Source: Nocardioides speluncae
GTDB taxonomy: Bacteria > Actinomycetota > Actinomycetes > Propionibacteriales > Nocardioidaceae
Length of the DNA: 64,000 nt
NCBI RefSeq assembly: GCF_003121585.1
Contig: NZ_QEOO01000042.1
Span: 1-64,000 of the forward strand
Reading direction: 5' to 3'
In this document: one piece after another, positions 8,391-17,230 of the stretch
Layout of the letters: each line of letters opens with the position of its first letter
Position numbering within the stretch: position 1 is the first letter of the stretch
Made by a program: the position numbers and the translations under genes
Notes under the pieces: model-generated
The model's database searches: none
The model's input: only the letters and a program-made list of their open reading frames with translations
Told to the model about the DNA's origin: nothing

Positions 8391-8461
8391 ATTGGTGATT
8401 TCTGATCGATTCGTTGTATTAAGCCATTCACACGCACGCCCGACCGTGCCAGAATCGGCCA

Positions 8462-8546
8462 GGCGGGGAGGCGCCCAGTAAATTGGCCGGGGGTCCCCGT
8501 CTCCTTGCGGCCGTCCCTGGCCTACCCGAGAAGGTCAGGGACGGCC
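8462..8546 (+). other. Two adjacent hairpins ahead of the lipid operon
   Basis: The 247-base gap after the kinase gene (8391-8637) has no convincing reading frame but holds two stem-loops. The first pairs GCGGGGA (8463-8469) with TCCCCGT (8494-8500). The second is a 14-base stem, 8509-8522 with 8533-8546, centred on GTCCCTGG. The second could terminate kinase transcription; the pair could also be a structured leader for the operon starting at 8638. The sequence does not decide. Confidence 0.4.
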
Positions 8547-8637
8547 AGCACACTTTTCGGCGCCGTTGAACTGCGCCCAAATCCGTTCGCCCGACTACTC
8601 CGAATCCTTAGCGATGGTCCGCGCGAAAGGATGATCG

Positions 8638-10071
8638 TTGAGCCGACGACGCATTGCTGTGGTGGGCGCCGGGGTGGCCGGCCTGACTACGGCCTACCTG
8701 CTGCAGCGAGACGCCGAGGTCACGCTCTACGAGGCCGACGAGCGCCTCGGCGGCCACGCCCACAGCCACGACCTCACCGACGCGCGTGGCCGGCCGCTGA
8801 CCGTCGACACCGGCTTCCTGGTGCACAACCAGGTGACCTACCCGAACCTGCTCCGGCTCTTCGCCGAGCTCGGCGTGCGCACCCAGCCATCCGAGATGAG
8901 CATGTCGGTCTGCTGCGGCGGGTGCGGCCTGGAGTACGCCGGCGGCCGCGGCCCGAGCGGCATCCTGCCGACGTTGAGGACCGCGACCCGAGCCCGCTAT
9001 CTCGCGATGCTCGCCGAGGTGCCGAGGTTCCACCGGCAGGCGCGGGCTCTCCTCGCGGCCGAGCCCGCTGCTGACGACGACCTCGAGACCCTGGGTGCCT
9101 TCCTCGACCGTGGCCGGTTCAGCCGCTACTTCCGCAGCCACTTCGTGACTCCGCTGGTCTCCGCCGTCTGGTCCTGCGGCCCGCACCTGGTCGACGAGTA
9201 CCCGGCCCGCTACCTGTTCGGGTTCCTGGCCAACCACGGGATGCTGACCGTGACCGGATCGCCGCAGTGGCGGACCGTGACCGGCGGCTCGGCCAGGTAC
9301 GTCGAGCGCGCCGCCAAGAACCTCACCGCCGTCCACACCTCCACCCCGGTCCGGCAGATCCGGAGGGTGACGCAGGGCGTCGAGGTGACCGACGACGGCG
9401 GCCGAGTGACGGCGTACGACGCGGTCGTGGTGGCCACCCACCCCGACCAGGCGTTGGCCCTGCTCGCCGAGCCGACCGACGCCGAGCGCGACGTGCTCGG
9501 CGCCTTTGAATACTCGGCCAACCCGACCGTCCTCCACGGGGACACCTCGGTGCTGCCGACCGCACCCCGCGCGCAAGCCTCGTGGAACTACCTGCTGCCG
9601 GCGTGCGACCCGGGCGCCACGCCGGTCCGGGTCAGCTACGACCTCAACCGGCTGCAGCGGCTGGTGACCGAGGACCGGTTCCTGGTCACGCTGAACGACG
9701 ACGGGTCGGTGCCGGACCAGGAGGTGATCGCGCGGATGAGCTACGCGCACCCGGTGTTCACGCCGGCCTCGGTCGCCGCTCAGCGCCGACTGCCGGAGCT
9801 CAACGACGGGGTCCTGGCGTTCGCCGGCGCCTACCACGGCTGGGGATTCCACGAGGACGGCTGTCGCGCCGGCGTCCGCGCCGCGGAGAGCCTGGGGTGT
9901 GTCTCCTGGCCCGGCGCCGTCGCGAGCGGTGTTTCGGGCCGATCTGGCAAGGCGGCGACGCGAAGGCGGGCCGGTGGCCCGTCGAGCGGCGCCAACGCAG
10001 CCAGATCGAGTCCGAAACGCCGCGCAGCAGGCGCGGGGCCAGGAGACACACCCCTCGGGGTGACGTGGTGA
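8638..10071 (+). CDS. FAD-dependent oxidoreductase (amine-oxidase fold) with an inserted tail
   Basis: A 477-residue flavoprotein of the NAD(P)/FAD amine-oxidase type found beside cyclopropane-synthase-like genes in many bacteria. The dinucleotide motif IAVVGAGVAGLTTAYLL is at the N-terminus and ends with ADERLGG; AGAYHGWGFHEDG near residue 400 is the conserved C-terminal FAD contact. In related operons such proteins desaturate or reduce fatty-acyl chains on phospholipids, which I infer here. TTG 8638 is preceded by AAAGGAT. The natural end would read AESLGVTW. Instead AESLG is followed by 54 extra codons made by a 161-bp palindromic element, after which LGVTW resumes in frame. The stop overlaps the DUF1365 start. 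Confidence 0.85.
   Translation: MSRRRIAVVGAGVAGLTTAYLLQRDAEVTLYEADERLGGHAHSHDLTDARGRPLTVDTGFLVHNQVTYPNLLRLFAELGVRTQPSEMSMSVCCGGCGLEYAGGRGPSGILPTLRTATRARYLAMLAEVPRFHRQARALLAAEPAADDDLETLGAFLDRGRFSRYFRSHFVTPLVSAVWSCGPHLVDEYPARYLFGFLANHGMLTVTGSPQWRTVTGGSARYVERAAKNLTAVHTSTPVRQIRRVTQGVEVTDDGGRVTAYDAVVVATHPDQALALLAEPTDAERDVLGAFEYSANPTVLHGDTSVLPTAPRAQASWNYLLPACDPGATPVRVSYDLNRLQRLVTEDRFLVTLNDDGSVPDQEVIARMSYAHPVFTPASVAAQRRLPELNDGVLAFAGAYHGWGFHEDGCRAGVRAAESLGCVSWPGAVASGVSGRSGKAATRRRAGGPSSGANAARSSPKRRAAGAGPGDTPLGVTW
9894..10054 (+). repeat. 161-bp palindromic element, copy A
   Basis: The outer 19 bases (from GGGGTGTGTCTCCTGG) are perfectly repeated in inverse at 10036-10054. Pairing continues inward with few mismatches to a central GGGCCGGTGGCCC hairpin. 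The core (about 9947-10001) is shared with copy B at 55838-55998: GCAAGGCG, GGCGGGCCGGTGGCCCGTCG and CAACGCAGC recur in the same order. It lies inside the 3' end of the FAD oxidoreductase gene, flanked by the similar hexamers CTGGGG and CTCGGG, 162 bases apart. No transposase is encoded. It looks like a mobilised, MITE-like or RNA-structured repeat. Confidence 0.8.
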
Positions 10072-10823
10072 GCGCGGCATTCGCGGGGCTGCCGTGGTGC
10101 TACGACGTCGAGATCGGGCACCGGCGTCGCGACCCGCTCCCCTACGCGTTCCGGAACCGGATCCGCACCTGGCTGGTCGACCTCGACGACCTGCCGCGGC
10201 TGCCGGCGCCGTGGCACCGGCTGGCCCGGTTCGACGCCCGGGACCATCCCGGCGGGCTGCCGTCGATCCGGGCCAACGTCGACCGGCTGCTCGCCGAGCA
10301 CGGCGTGCGGCGGCCCGACCGGGTGCTGATGCTGGCCCAGCCGCGGGTCTACGGCCACGTGTTCAACCCGCTGACGGTGTTCTACTGCCTAGCCGCCGAC
10401 GGCTCCCCGGAGTACGCCGTCGCCGAGGTCCGCAACACCTACGGCGGCCGGCACTGCTACGTGATGCGCTTCGACGCACTCGAGACCGAGAAGGCGTTCT
10501 ACGTCTCGCCGTTCCACCCTGTCGACGGCAGCTACACGATGCGGCTGCCCCTGCCGGGCGACCGGCTGGCCGTCTCGGTCACCCTGCATCGCGCGGGCCA
10601 GCGGCCGTTCGTGGCCACCATGACCGGCACCCGACGGCCCGGCACCTCGCTCGCCGCGACCCTGCGCCGTCCGCTCGAGAACCGGGCGGTGATGGCCGGC
10701 ATCCGCCGGCACGGCATCGCCCTCTACCTCCGCGGGCTCAGGCCGTACTCGCGATCCGCCGTACCCGACTCAGAAGGGAGCACCGATGACCACCACCGCG
10801 TCACCACCTACCCGCACGATTGA
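10068..10823 (+). CDS. DUF1365 family protein
   Basis: A 251-residue protein of the DUF1365 family, which is regularly encoded between the FAD oxidoreductase and the cyclopropane-synthase-like methyltransferase. Recognisable family segments are FAGLPWCYDVEIGHRRR, FRNRIRTWLVDLDDLP, PRVYGHVFNPLTVFYC and EVRNTYGGRHCYV. Its biochemical role is not established; the context argues for phospholipid acyl-chain modification. GTG 10068 overlaps the preceding stop as GTGA. The 3' end overlaps the next gene by 38 bases, unusually long for this operon. Confidence 0.85.
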   Translation: MSAAFAGLPWCYDVEIGHRRRDPLPYAFRNRIRTWLVDLDDLPRLPAPWHRLARFDARDHPGGLPSIRANVDRLLAEHGVRRPDRVLMLAQPRVYGHVFNPLTVFYCLAADGSPEYAVAEVRNTYGGRHCYVMRFDALETEKAFYVSPFHPVDGSYTMRLPLPGDRLAVSVTLHRAGQRPFVATMTGTRRPGTSLAATLRRPLENRAVMAGIRRHGIALYLRGLRPYSRSAVPDSEGSTDDHHRVTTYPHD

Positions 10824-12039
10824 CCCGGCCCGCTGGCCCGACGTCGCCCGCGTGCCGCAGCGCCCGGTGCGCGCGGCGGTCGCCCGGCGGCTGGCCCGGC
10901 GCGCCGTCACCGGGCTGCCCCTCCGCGTCGTCCTGCCTGACGGAACCAGCTGGGGAGCCGGCGGGCAGGACGACCCCACGCTGCGGCTGGTCCGCCCGGA
11001 CGCGTTCTTCCAGCGTCTGGGAGCTGGCGCGCTGATCGGCTTCGGCGAGGCCTATCAGGCGGGCGACTGGGAGACCGACGACCTGGCGGGGGTGCTGACC
11101 GTGCTCGCGTCTCGGCTGTCGACGCTGATCCCCGCCCCACTTCAGCGGCTGCGCCGGGCTGCGGTACGGCGGCGGCCGCGGCGCGAGGTCAACACGATCG
11201 CCGGCGCCCGCCAGAACATCCAGCGCCACTACGACCTGTCCAACGAGCTGTTCGCGCTGTTCCTGGACGAGTCGCTGACCTACTCCTCGGCCCACTTCGC
11301 CGGCGAACCGGCTGCGTCTGACGGCGAGGAGCTGGCCGACGCCCAGCGTCGCAAGATCGACCGGCTGCTCGATGTGGCGAAGGTAAGGCCCGGCACGCGG
11401 CTGCTGGAGATCGGCACCGGCTGGGGAGAGCTGGCGATCCGCGCCGCCGGCCGCGGCGCGCGGGTGACCACGGTGACGATCTCGGGCGAGCAGGCCGAGC
11501 TGGCCCGGCGCCGGATGGCGGCGGCGGGACTGTCAGACGCCGTAGAGGTGCGGCTGCAGGACTACCGCCAGGTCGAGGGCGAGTACGACGCGATCGTCAG
11601 CGTGGAGATGATCGAGGCGGTCGGCTGGCAGCACTGGCCGGAGTACTTCTCGACGCTCGATCGGCTGCTCGCGCCCGGCGGCCGGGTCGGGCTGCAGGCG
11701 ATCACGATGCCGCACGACCGGATGCTCGCCACCCGGGACACCTACACCTGGATCGTGAAGTACATCTTCCCCGGCGGGCATCTGCCGTCGCTGACCGCGA
11801 TCCACGACCAGGTCGGCCGGACCTCGCTCGAGATCACCGACCAGCTCGCGTTCGGCGCCCACTACGCGGAGACGCTGCGGCGCTGGCGACGCGCGTTCCT
11901 GAGCAAGGCGGAGGCCGTGGACCGGCTCGGCTTCGACGAGACGTTCCGCCGGATGTGGTCGCTGTACCTCGCCTACTCCGAGGCCGGCTTCCGGTCCGGC
12001 TACCTCGACGTCGTCCAGCTCGGCATGGAGAAGGCATGA
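10786..12039 (+). CDS. Cyclopropane-fatty-acyl-phospholipid synthase-type methyltransferase 1
   Basis: A 417-residue SAM-dependent methyltransferase of the cyclopropane/mycolic-acid synthase family, which modifies double bonds of membrane phospholipid chains. The pre-domain motif HYDLSNELFALFLDESLTYS, the SAM loop LLEIGTGWGELAIRAA and the acidic segment SVEMIEAVG are present. ATG 10786 has GAAGGGAG just upstream, the strongest ribosome site in the operon. It differs from the second copy at several active-site-facing positions (YSSAHF against YSCGYY), so the two probably do different steps, such as methylation and ring or branch formation. That split is inference. Confidence 0.88.
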   Translation: MTTTASPPTRTIDPARWPDVARVPQRPVRAAVARRLARRAVTGLPLRVVLPDGTSWGAGGQDDPTLRLVRPDAFFQRLGAGALIGFGEAYQAGDWETDDLAGVLTVLASRLSTLIPAPLQRLRRAAVRRRPRREVNTIAGARQNIQRHYDLSNELFALFLDESLTYSSAHFAGEPAASDGEELADAQRRKIDRLLDVAKVRPGTRLLEIGTGWGELAIRAAGRGARVTTVTISGEQAELARRRMAAAGLSDAVEVRLQDYRQVEGEYDAIVSVEMIEAVGWQHWPEYFSTLDRLLAPGGRVGLQAITMPHDRMLATRDTYTWIVKYIFPGGHLPSLTAIHDQVGRTSLEITDQLAFGAHYAETLRRWRRAFLSKAEAVDRLGFDETFRRMWSLYLAYSEAGFRSGYLDVVQLGMEKA

Positions 12040-13280
12040 CCGCGGCGAGCGGCCTGGCCGCACTCGGCGAGTCGGCGCTCGGGGTGCCGCTGCCGCTGCG
12101 GATCCGGGCGTGGGACGGCTCCGAGGCCGGGCCTGCCGACGCGCCACTGGTGCACGTTCGGTCCCGCCGGGCGCTGCGCCGGCTGCTGTGGCAGCCCGGC
12201 GAGCTCGGGCTGGCGCGGGCCTACGTAACCGGCGACCTCGACGCTCCGCGGGGCGCGGCGGATCTCGATGCCGGGCTGCGGGCGATGTGGCGGCTGGCGC
12301 ACAGCGTGGACAGGGCCCGGCCCGCGCCGGCCCGGCTGGCCCGGACCGTGCTGTCGGCCGGGCGCGCCGTACAGCTCGGCGTACTCGGGCCGCGGCCGGC
12401 GGCGCCCGCCTGCGAGGCCCGGCTGTCAGGCGACCTGCACACCCGGGACCGGGACCGGCGTGCGATCAGCCACCACTACGACCTCTCCAACGAGTTCTAC
12501 GCGCTGGTCCTGGACGACACGATGGCCTACTCGTGCGGCTACTACCCGACGCCGGCCACCACGCTGGCGCAGGCGCAGCCGGCCAAGCTCGACCTGATCT
12601 GCACCAAGCTCGGGCTGGAGCCCGGCATGACGCTGCTCGATGTCGGCTGCGGCTGGGGCTCGCTGAGCCTGCACGCCGCCGAGCGGTACGGCGTCCGGGT
12701 CACCGGCGTCACCATCTCCGCGCAGCAGCACCGCTGGGTGAGCGACGCGATCGCAGAGGGCGGTCTGGGCGACCGGGCGGAGGTGCTGCTGCGGGACTAC
12801 CGCGCGCTCTCCCCCGCGAGTTACGACGCGGTCGCCTCGATCGAGATGGGCGAGCACGTCGGCCAGCAGAACTACCCGACCTACGTCGCGACGCTGCACC
12901 GGCACCTCGCACCCGGCGGCCACCTGCTGCTCCAGCAGATGTCTCGGCACGCAGGCACCGCGCCGGGAGGCGGCCCGTTCATCGAGAGCTACATCGCGCC
13001 GGACATGCACATGCGGCCGCTGCCGGAGACACTGTCCTTCGTGGAGGCGGCCGGCTTCGAGGTGCGCGGGGTGCAGGCGCTGCGCGAGCACTATGTGCGG
13101 ACCGCGGCGGACTGGCTCGCGAAGCTTGAGGCGCGGTACGACGACGCGGTCGCGCTGGTCGGCGAGGAGCTGGCCCGGGTGTGGCGGCTGTACCTGGTCG
13201 GCGGCGGGCTGGCCTTCGAGGAGGGACGGATGGGCGTGGACCAGATCCTGGCGCGGCGACCGGCAGGGCGGCCGGCATGA
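12036..13280 (+). CDS. Cyclopropane-fatty-acyl-phospholipid synthase-type methyltransferase 2
   Basis: A 414-residue paralogue of the preceding gene. It shows HYDLSNEFYALVLDDTMAYSCGYY, the SAM-binding LLDVGCGWGSLSLHAAERYGV and SIEMGEHVGQQNYPTY, which is closer to classical CFA synthase than copy 1. Its start overlaps the preceding stop as ATGA. Residues 1-120 are divergent and Arg/Ala-rich, the usual pattern for the substrate-binding N-terminal extension. It probably acts at the cytoplasmic face of the membrane on unsaturated phospholipids. Confidence 0.88.
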   Translation: MTAASGLAALGESALGVPLPLRIRAWDGSEAGPADAPLVHVRSRRALRRLLWQPGELGLARAYVTGDLDAPRGAADLDAGLRAMWRLAHSVDRARPAPARLARTVLSAGRAVQLGVLGPRPAAPACEARLSGDLHTRDRDRRAISHHYDLSNEFYALVLDDTMAYSCGYYPTPATTLAQAQPAKLDLICTKLGLEPGMTLLDVGCGWGSLSLHAAERYGVRVTGVTISAQQHRWVSDAIAEGGLGDRAEVLLRDYRALSPASYDAVASIEMGEHVGQQNYPTYVATLHRHLAPGGHLLLQQMSRHAGTAPGGGPFIESYIAPDMHMRPLPETLSFVEAAGFEVRGVQALREHYVRTAADWLAKLEARYDDAVALVGEELARVWRLYLVGGGLAFEEGRMGVDQILARRPAGRPA

Positions 13281-14047
13281 CGGCGTACCTCACGGCGCTG
13301 GGCTGGGCGGCCATCGCCGTGATCGCCGTCCTGGCCGTGACCTACGCCGCGTCCCGCGTTGCCGGCAAGCACAGCGTCATCGACATCGCGTGGGGCGTGC
13401 TGTTCGGCGCGGCCGCGGTCGCGGCGTACGTCGTCACGCCGGGCTCCGGCGACGAGCTGCGACGAGGCCTGCTGGTGGCGATGGCGGTGCTGTGGGGCGG
13501 GCGGCTGGCACTGCACATCGGCTGGCGCAGCCGCGGCAAGCCCGAGGACCCGCGCTACGCCAAGCTGCTCGCCTCCCGCGGACCGGTCTACACCGCGCTG
13601 ATGGTATACGGGCTGCAGGGTGCGTTGGCCCTGGTGATCGCGCAGCCGCTCGTGGTCGGGATGACCACGAGCGGCGGCGTGACCTGGCTGGCGTGGGCGG
13701 GAGTGGCGCTGTGGGCGTACGGCCTGGCCTTCGAGGCGATCGGCGACTGGCAGCTGGAGCGGTACAAGGCCGACCCAGACCGCGGCCCAGTGATGGACCG
13801 CGGTCTGTGGCGCTACACCCGGCACCCGAACTACTTCGGCGACGCGTGTGTCTGGGTCGGCATCTTCCTGGTCGCCGCCGAGCGGTGGCCCGGCGTACTC
13901 ACCATCGTGTCGCCGGTGGTGATGGTCTACCTCCTGGTCTTCGGCTCCGGGAAGCGGCTCCTCGAGCGCCAGCTAGCCGGCCGAGCTGGCTGGGACGACT
14001 ACCGGCGCCGTACCTCCGGCTTCTTCCCGCTCCCACCGCGTTCCTGA
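13277..14047 (+). CDS. DUF1295/steroid 5-alpha-reductase-like membrane enzyme
   Basis: A 256-residue polytopic membrane protein with about 6-7 hydrophobic helices. The C-terminal signature DRGLWRYTRHPNYFGD, followed by a GKRLLERQLAGR region, is typical of the DUF1295 family, related to isoprenylcysteine methyltransferases and NADPH-dependent steroid reductases. Its ATGA overlap with the second methyltransferase makes it the fifth gene of the lipid operon, where a reductase acting on the modified acyl chain would fit. That step is inferred from context. Confidence 0.82.
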   Translation: MTAYLTALGWAAIAVIAVLAVTYAASRVAGKHSVIDIAWGVLFGAAAVAAYVVTPGSGDELRRGLLVAMAVLWGGRLALHIGWRSRGKPEDPRYAKLLASRGPVYTALMVYGLQGALALVIAQPLVVGMTTSGGVTWLAWAGVALWAYGLAFEAIGDWQLERYKADPDRGPVMDRGLWRYTRHPNYFGDACVWVGIFLVAAERWPGVLTIVSPVVMVYLLVFGSGKRLLERQLAGRAGWDDYRRRTSGFFPLPPRS

Positions 14048-14071
14048 ACTCGCGGCGTCGTTGGCGAGGCC

Positions 14072-14776
14072 ATGCAACAATCCGGCGTGCGTATGCTCTC
14101 GCTCCTCCTCGGCCTCCTCCTGCTGACTGCCTGCTCCGGCTCGGACGACGCAGAGTCGACCGACGATCCGGCAACGCCGTCGACGTCGACATCGCAGTCA
14201 CAGTCGGCGCCGGAGAGCTCGGCCTCGGAGAGCCCGTCGTCCGAGAGCGATGATGCCTGCACCCTGCTCACCGCGGCGGAGATCAAGGAGATCGTCGGCG
14301 GGCCTGCGACGGCACCGGAACCCGGTGATCTTGCGGGAGTTCCGCAGTGCCTATGGCGCGCCAAGGCCGGAACCCAGTGGGTGCAGGCAGCCAGCACCGA
14401 CGCATCGGTCTGGTCCCGGTCCCTACCGGAGATCCTCAAGCAGATCGAGGCATCCGGCCTCGTCACGGACAAGACCAACCTCAAGAAGCTCCGGAAGGGT
14501 GCGGCGCTGGTCGAGTCTGGACAGGATCTCGAATCGGACGAGGCGTGCTCGGTCTTCTCCGAGATGCTCGAGGTGCAGGGACGTCCACCCGGCTCGCAGT
14601 CGATCGTGACGGTGATTCCGAACACCGACAAGCCAAAGGCCGTGACCGCCCAGATCTGCAGCGGCGGTCACTACACGACCGTCTCGACCGCAGACCCGAG
14701 CGGTCTCGAGGATCGGCTGCCTAACGAGGCTGTAGGGCGGGCGGCTCGACGCGTTCACCGCGCGGCGACGACGTAG
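14072..14776 (+). CDS. Secreted lipoprotein, DUF3558-like
   Basis: A 234-residue protein with a lipoprotein signal peptide (LLLGLLLLTAC lipobox) followed by a long Ser/Thr/Pro/Glu linker. A globular domain begins at ACTLLTAAEIKEIVGG, with Cys pairs near CTLL, PQCLW, EACSVF and ICSGG that are typical of DUF3558 lipoproteins. It would be anchored to the outer face of the membrane. GTG 14087 is an alternative start with a cleaner signal peptide. The gene is 24 bases after the lipid operon and may be read with it. Function unknown. Confidence 0.75.
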   Translation: MQQSGVRMLSLLLGLLLLTACSGSDDAESTDDPATPSTSTSQSQSAPESSASESPSSESDDACTLLTAAEIKEIVGGPATAPEPGDLAGVPQCLWRAKAGTQWVQAASTDASVWSRSLPEILKQIEASGLVTDKTNLKKLRKGAALVESGQDLESDEACSVFSEMLEVQGRPPGSQSIVTVIPNTDKPKAVTAQICSGGHYTTVSTADPSGLEDRLPNEAVGRAARRVHRAATT

Positions 14777-14839
14777 CCGGCGGCAGCAGCCGCGCGAGGC
14801 TTCGCAACGATCGGCCCGCCATTTGCCACAAGGGGTTCG

Positions 14840-14899
14840 CGGTTGGTGATACAGGTGCGCTACCAAACGGCCTTGGTAGCGCAGCCGTATCACCAACCG
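14840..14899. terminator. TTGGTGAT-type long palindrome, copy 1
   Basis: Arms 14840-14866 and 14873-14899 (27 bases each, beginning CGGTTGGTGATAC) match at about 25 of 27 positions with a 6-base loop. It lies between two convergent genes (lipoprotein and MMPL), where a bidirectional terminator is expected. A second palindrome with the same TTGGTGAT...ATCACCAA ends lies in another convergent gap at 58065-58119, so this is a repeated structure type. Confidence 0.6.
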
Positions 14900-14915
14900 A
14901 CAGACCCCCTCCGAC

Positions 14916-17069
14916 TCAGCCGGTCAGCGCCGGCTGGTCGGCCGCCCGCCCCGGCGACGCCTGGGATGAGTGCGCGGCGGGCGGCAGCAGCCGCGCGAGC
15001 CAGGCCGGCAGCCACCAGTTGGCGCGGCCGAGCAGCGTCATCAGGGACGGCACCAGCACCATCCGCACGATGGTGGCGTCGATCAGGATCGCGGTGGACA
15101 GCCCGAGCCCGAACATCTTGATGGCCGGATGGGCGCCGAACACGAAGCCGAAGAAGACCACGATCATGATCGCGGCGGCCGAGGTGATCACCCGGGCGGT
15201 GCGCGCGATGCCGTCGACGACGGCGGCCACGGTGTCGCCGGCGGCGTCGTACTCCTCGCGGATCCGGGAGAGCAGGAAGACCTCGTAGTCCATGGACAGC
15301 CCGAACAGGATCGCGAACATGAACATCGGGATGAACGACACGATTGGCACCGTCGACTCCAGCCCGATCAGCCCGGCGCCCCAGCCCCACTGGAAGACCA
15401 TCACGATCACGCCGTACGACGCGCCGATGCCGAGCAGGTTGAGCAGCGCCGCCTTGAGCGGGACCACGACCGAGCGGAACACCACGACCAGCAGCAGCGC
15501 GGACAGCACGATCACGGCCGTGACCAGCCACGGCAGCCGCTGCCGGACCCGCTCGCCGACGTCGACCACGGTGGCCGTCTGCCCGCCGACATGGGCTCTG
15601 GCCGGGCTGTCGGTAAGGGATGTCGGGATCGCGTCCGCGCGCAGCCGGCGCAGGGTGTCGACGGTGGCGTAGTCCTGGGGACCGGTAGTCGGGTAGGCGA
15701 CGATCGTCGCCAGGCCGGTCGCGTCGTCATACGCCGGCGAGGTCACCGTGCTGACCCCCTTGTCCGCCGCGAGGGCGGCGCGCAGCGGCGGCAGTACGCC
15801 GGGGTCGCCGGCCGTGTCGACGGCGACGACCAGCGGCCCGTTGAAGCCGGGCCCGAAGCCCTGGGCGACCAGGTCATACGCCCGCCGCTCGGTCCGGTGC
15901 TCGGGGAAGGTGCCCTCGTCGGGCATGCCGACCCGCAGCGCGAGCGCCGGGGCGGCCATCGCGAGCAGTACGGCGGTGCCGGCCAGGGCGTAGGCCCACG
16001 GGTGCCGGGTCACGTGCCGGCCCCAGCGCGACCAGGCCGCGTTCGCAGGCCGCTGGGTTCGGTCGGTGTGCCGCTTCGGCTGCAGCCGTCGGCCGGCGAG
16101 CCGGATCAGGGCGGGCAACAGCGTCACCGACGCCAGCATCATCACGAGTACGACGAGCGACAGCGCGATCCCGGCGGCGGTCACGAACGGGATCCCGGAC
16201 ACTGCCAGCCCGAGGATCGCCACCACCACGATGCCGCCGGCGAAGACCACGGTCCGGCCGGCGGTGGCGACCGCGCGCGCGAGCGACTCCTCGACGTCCA
16301 GGCCGTGGGCGAGGTTCTCGCGGTGCCGGGTCAGCAGGAAGAGCGCATAGTCGAGGCCGATTCCGAGGCCGACCATGGCTCCGAGCTGGGGCGCCCAGAG
16401 CGGGATGTCGACCAGCCGCGAGAGCAGGGGCAGCGCGCTGACCCCGACAGCGAGGCCGACCAGGGCGGTGCCGAGCGGCAGGCCGGCGGCGACGAACGAC
16501 CCGAAGGTCCACAGCAGCAGCACCACCGCGACGCCGAGGCCGAGCATCTCGCCGATGCCGGTCTCCGCCTCGTCGAACGCGAAGAAGAGGTCGCCGTTCA
16601 GCTCGACGGTCAGCCCCGCCTGGTCACCCTGGAGCTCCTTGAGATTGTGGAGATCGTCCGGACTGAGCTGGTCGAGCGCGGCGTACTGCAGCCGGACCAG
16701 CGCGACCCGGCCGTCCGGGGAGATGCTGGGCTCGGAGGCGCCGAGCACGTTCGGGAGCTGCTCGGCCTCGGCGCGGACGTCGGCCAGTGCCGTGGCCGGA
16801 GCGCCCGGCCGGTCGAAGGTAGCGTCCGATGCCTGCGGCGTCAGCACGATCTGGGCGGTGGGCCCGGCCTGGTCCGAACCCTTGGCCTCGAGCAGGTCCG
16901 CAGCCCGCTGGGAGTCCAGGCCCGGGGCGCCGAACTGCTCCTCGAGCTCCTCCCCCGCGACGTTCGAGGTGCCGACGACGATCACCGCGGCCACGAGCCA
17001 GGCCGCGAGCACCGCCCAGGGTCGGCGCGCGGCCAGTCGGCCGAGACGGTACAGGGCACGCGAGAGCAT
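14916..17069 (-). CDS. MMPL/RND-family transporter 1
   Basis: A 717-residue integral membrane protein of the MMPL family, which exports lipids or small hydrophobic compounds using the proton gradient. It has the two-fold plan: one N-terminal helix, an extracytoplasmic domain, five helices, then the same pattern again. Diagnostic segments are GLGIGLDYALFLLTRHRE in the first half and FGLSMDYEVFLLSRIREEYD in the second. ATG 17069 has a strong AGGAGGAAG site. It is divergent from a two-component system, which may control it. Confidence 0.88.
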   Translation of the reverse strand: MLSRALYRLGRLAARRPWAVLAAWLVAAVIVVGTSNVAGEELEEQFGAPGLDSQRAADLLEAKGSDQAGPTAQIVLTPQASDATFDRPGAPATALADVRAEAEQLPNVLGASEPSISPDGRVALVRLQYAALDQLSPDDLHNLKELQGDQAGLTVELNGDLFFAFDEAETGIGEMLGLGVAVVLLLWTFGSFVAAGLPLGTALVGLAVGVSALPLLSRLVDIPLWAPQLGAMVGLGIGLDYALFLLTRHRENLAHGLDVEESLARAVATAGRTVVFAGGIVVVAILGLAVSGIPFVTAAGIALSLVVLVMMLASVTLLPALIRLAGRRLQPKRHTDRTQRPANAAWSRWGRHVTRHPWAYALAGTAVLLAMAAPALALRVGMPDEGTFPEHRTERRAYDLVAQGFGPGFNGPLVVAVDTAGDPGVLPPLRAALAADKGVSTVTSPAYDDATGLATIVAYPTTGPQDYATVDTLRRLRADAIPTSLTDSPARAHVGGQTATVVDVGERVRQRLPWLVTAVIVLSALLLVVVFRSVVVPLKAALLNLLGIGASYGVIVMVFQWGWGAGLIGLESTVPIVSFIPMFMFAILFGLSMDYEVFLLSRIREEYDAAGDTVAAVVDGIARTARVITSAAAIMIVVFFGFVFGAHPAIKMFGLGLSTAILIDATIVRMVLVPSLMTLLGRANWWLPAWLARLLPPAAHSSQASPGRAADQPALTG

Positions 17070-17230
17070 GATCTTCCTCCTGGTTTGAACTGCGGGGACG
17101 CTCCAGCGTGGCGTCGGCGGCGGCTGCTCCGCCTCGGGCGAAGGGTCCGGATCGGACCGGCCGACCGGCCGGGTACGGCGTCGTACTTTGGGCCGATACG
17201 CCGGCGTCGCGGGATCTCTACGCTTGCCTG

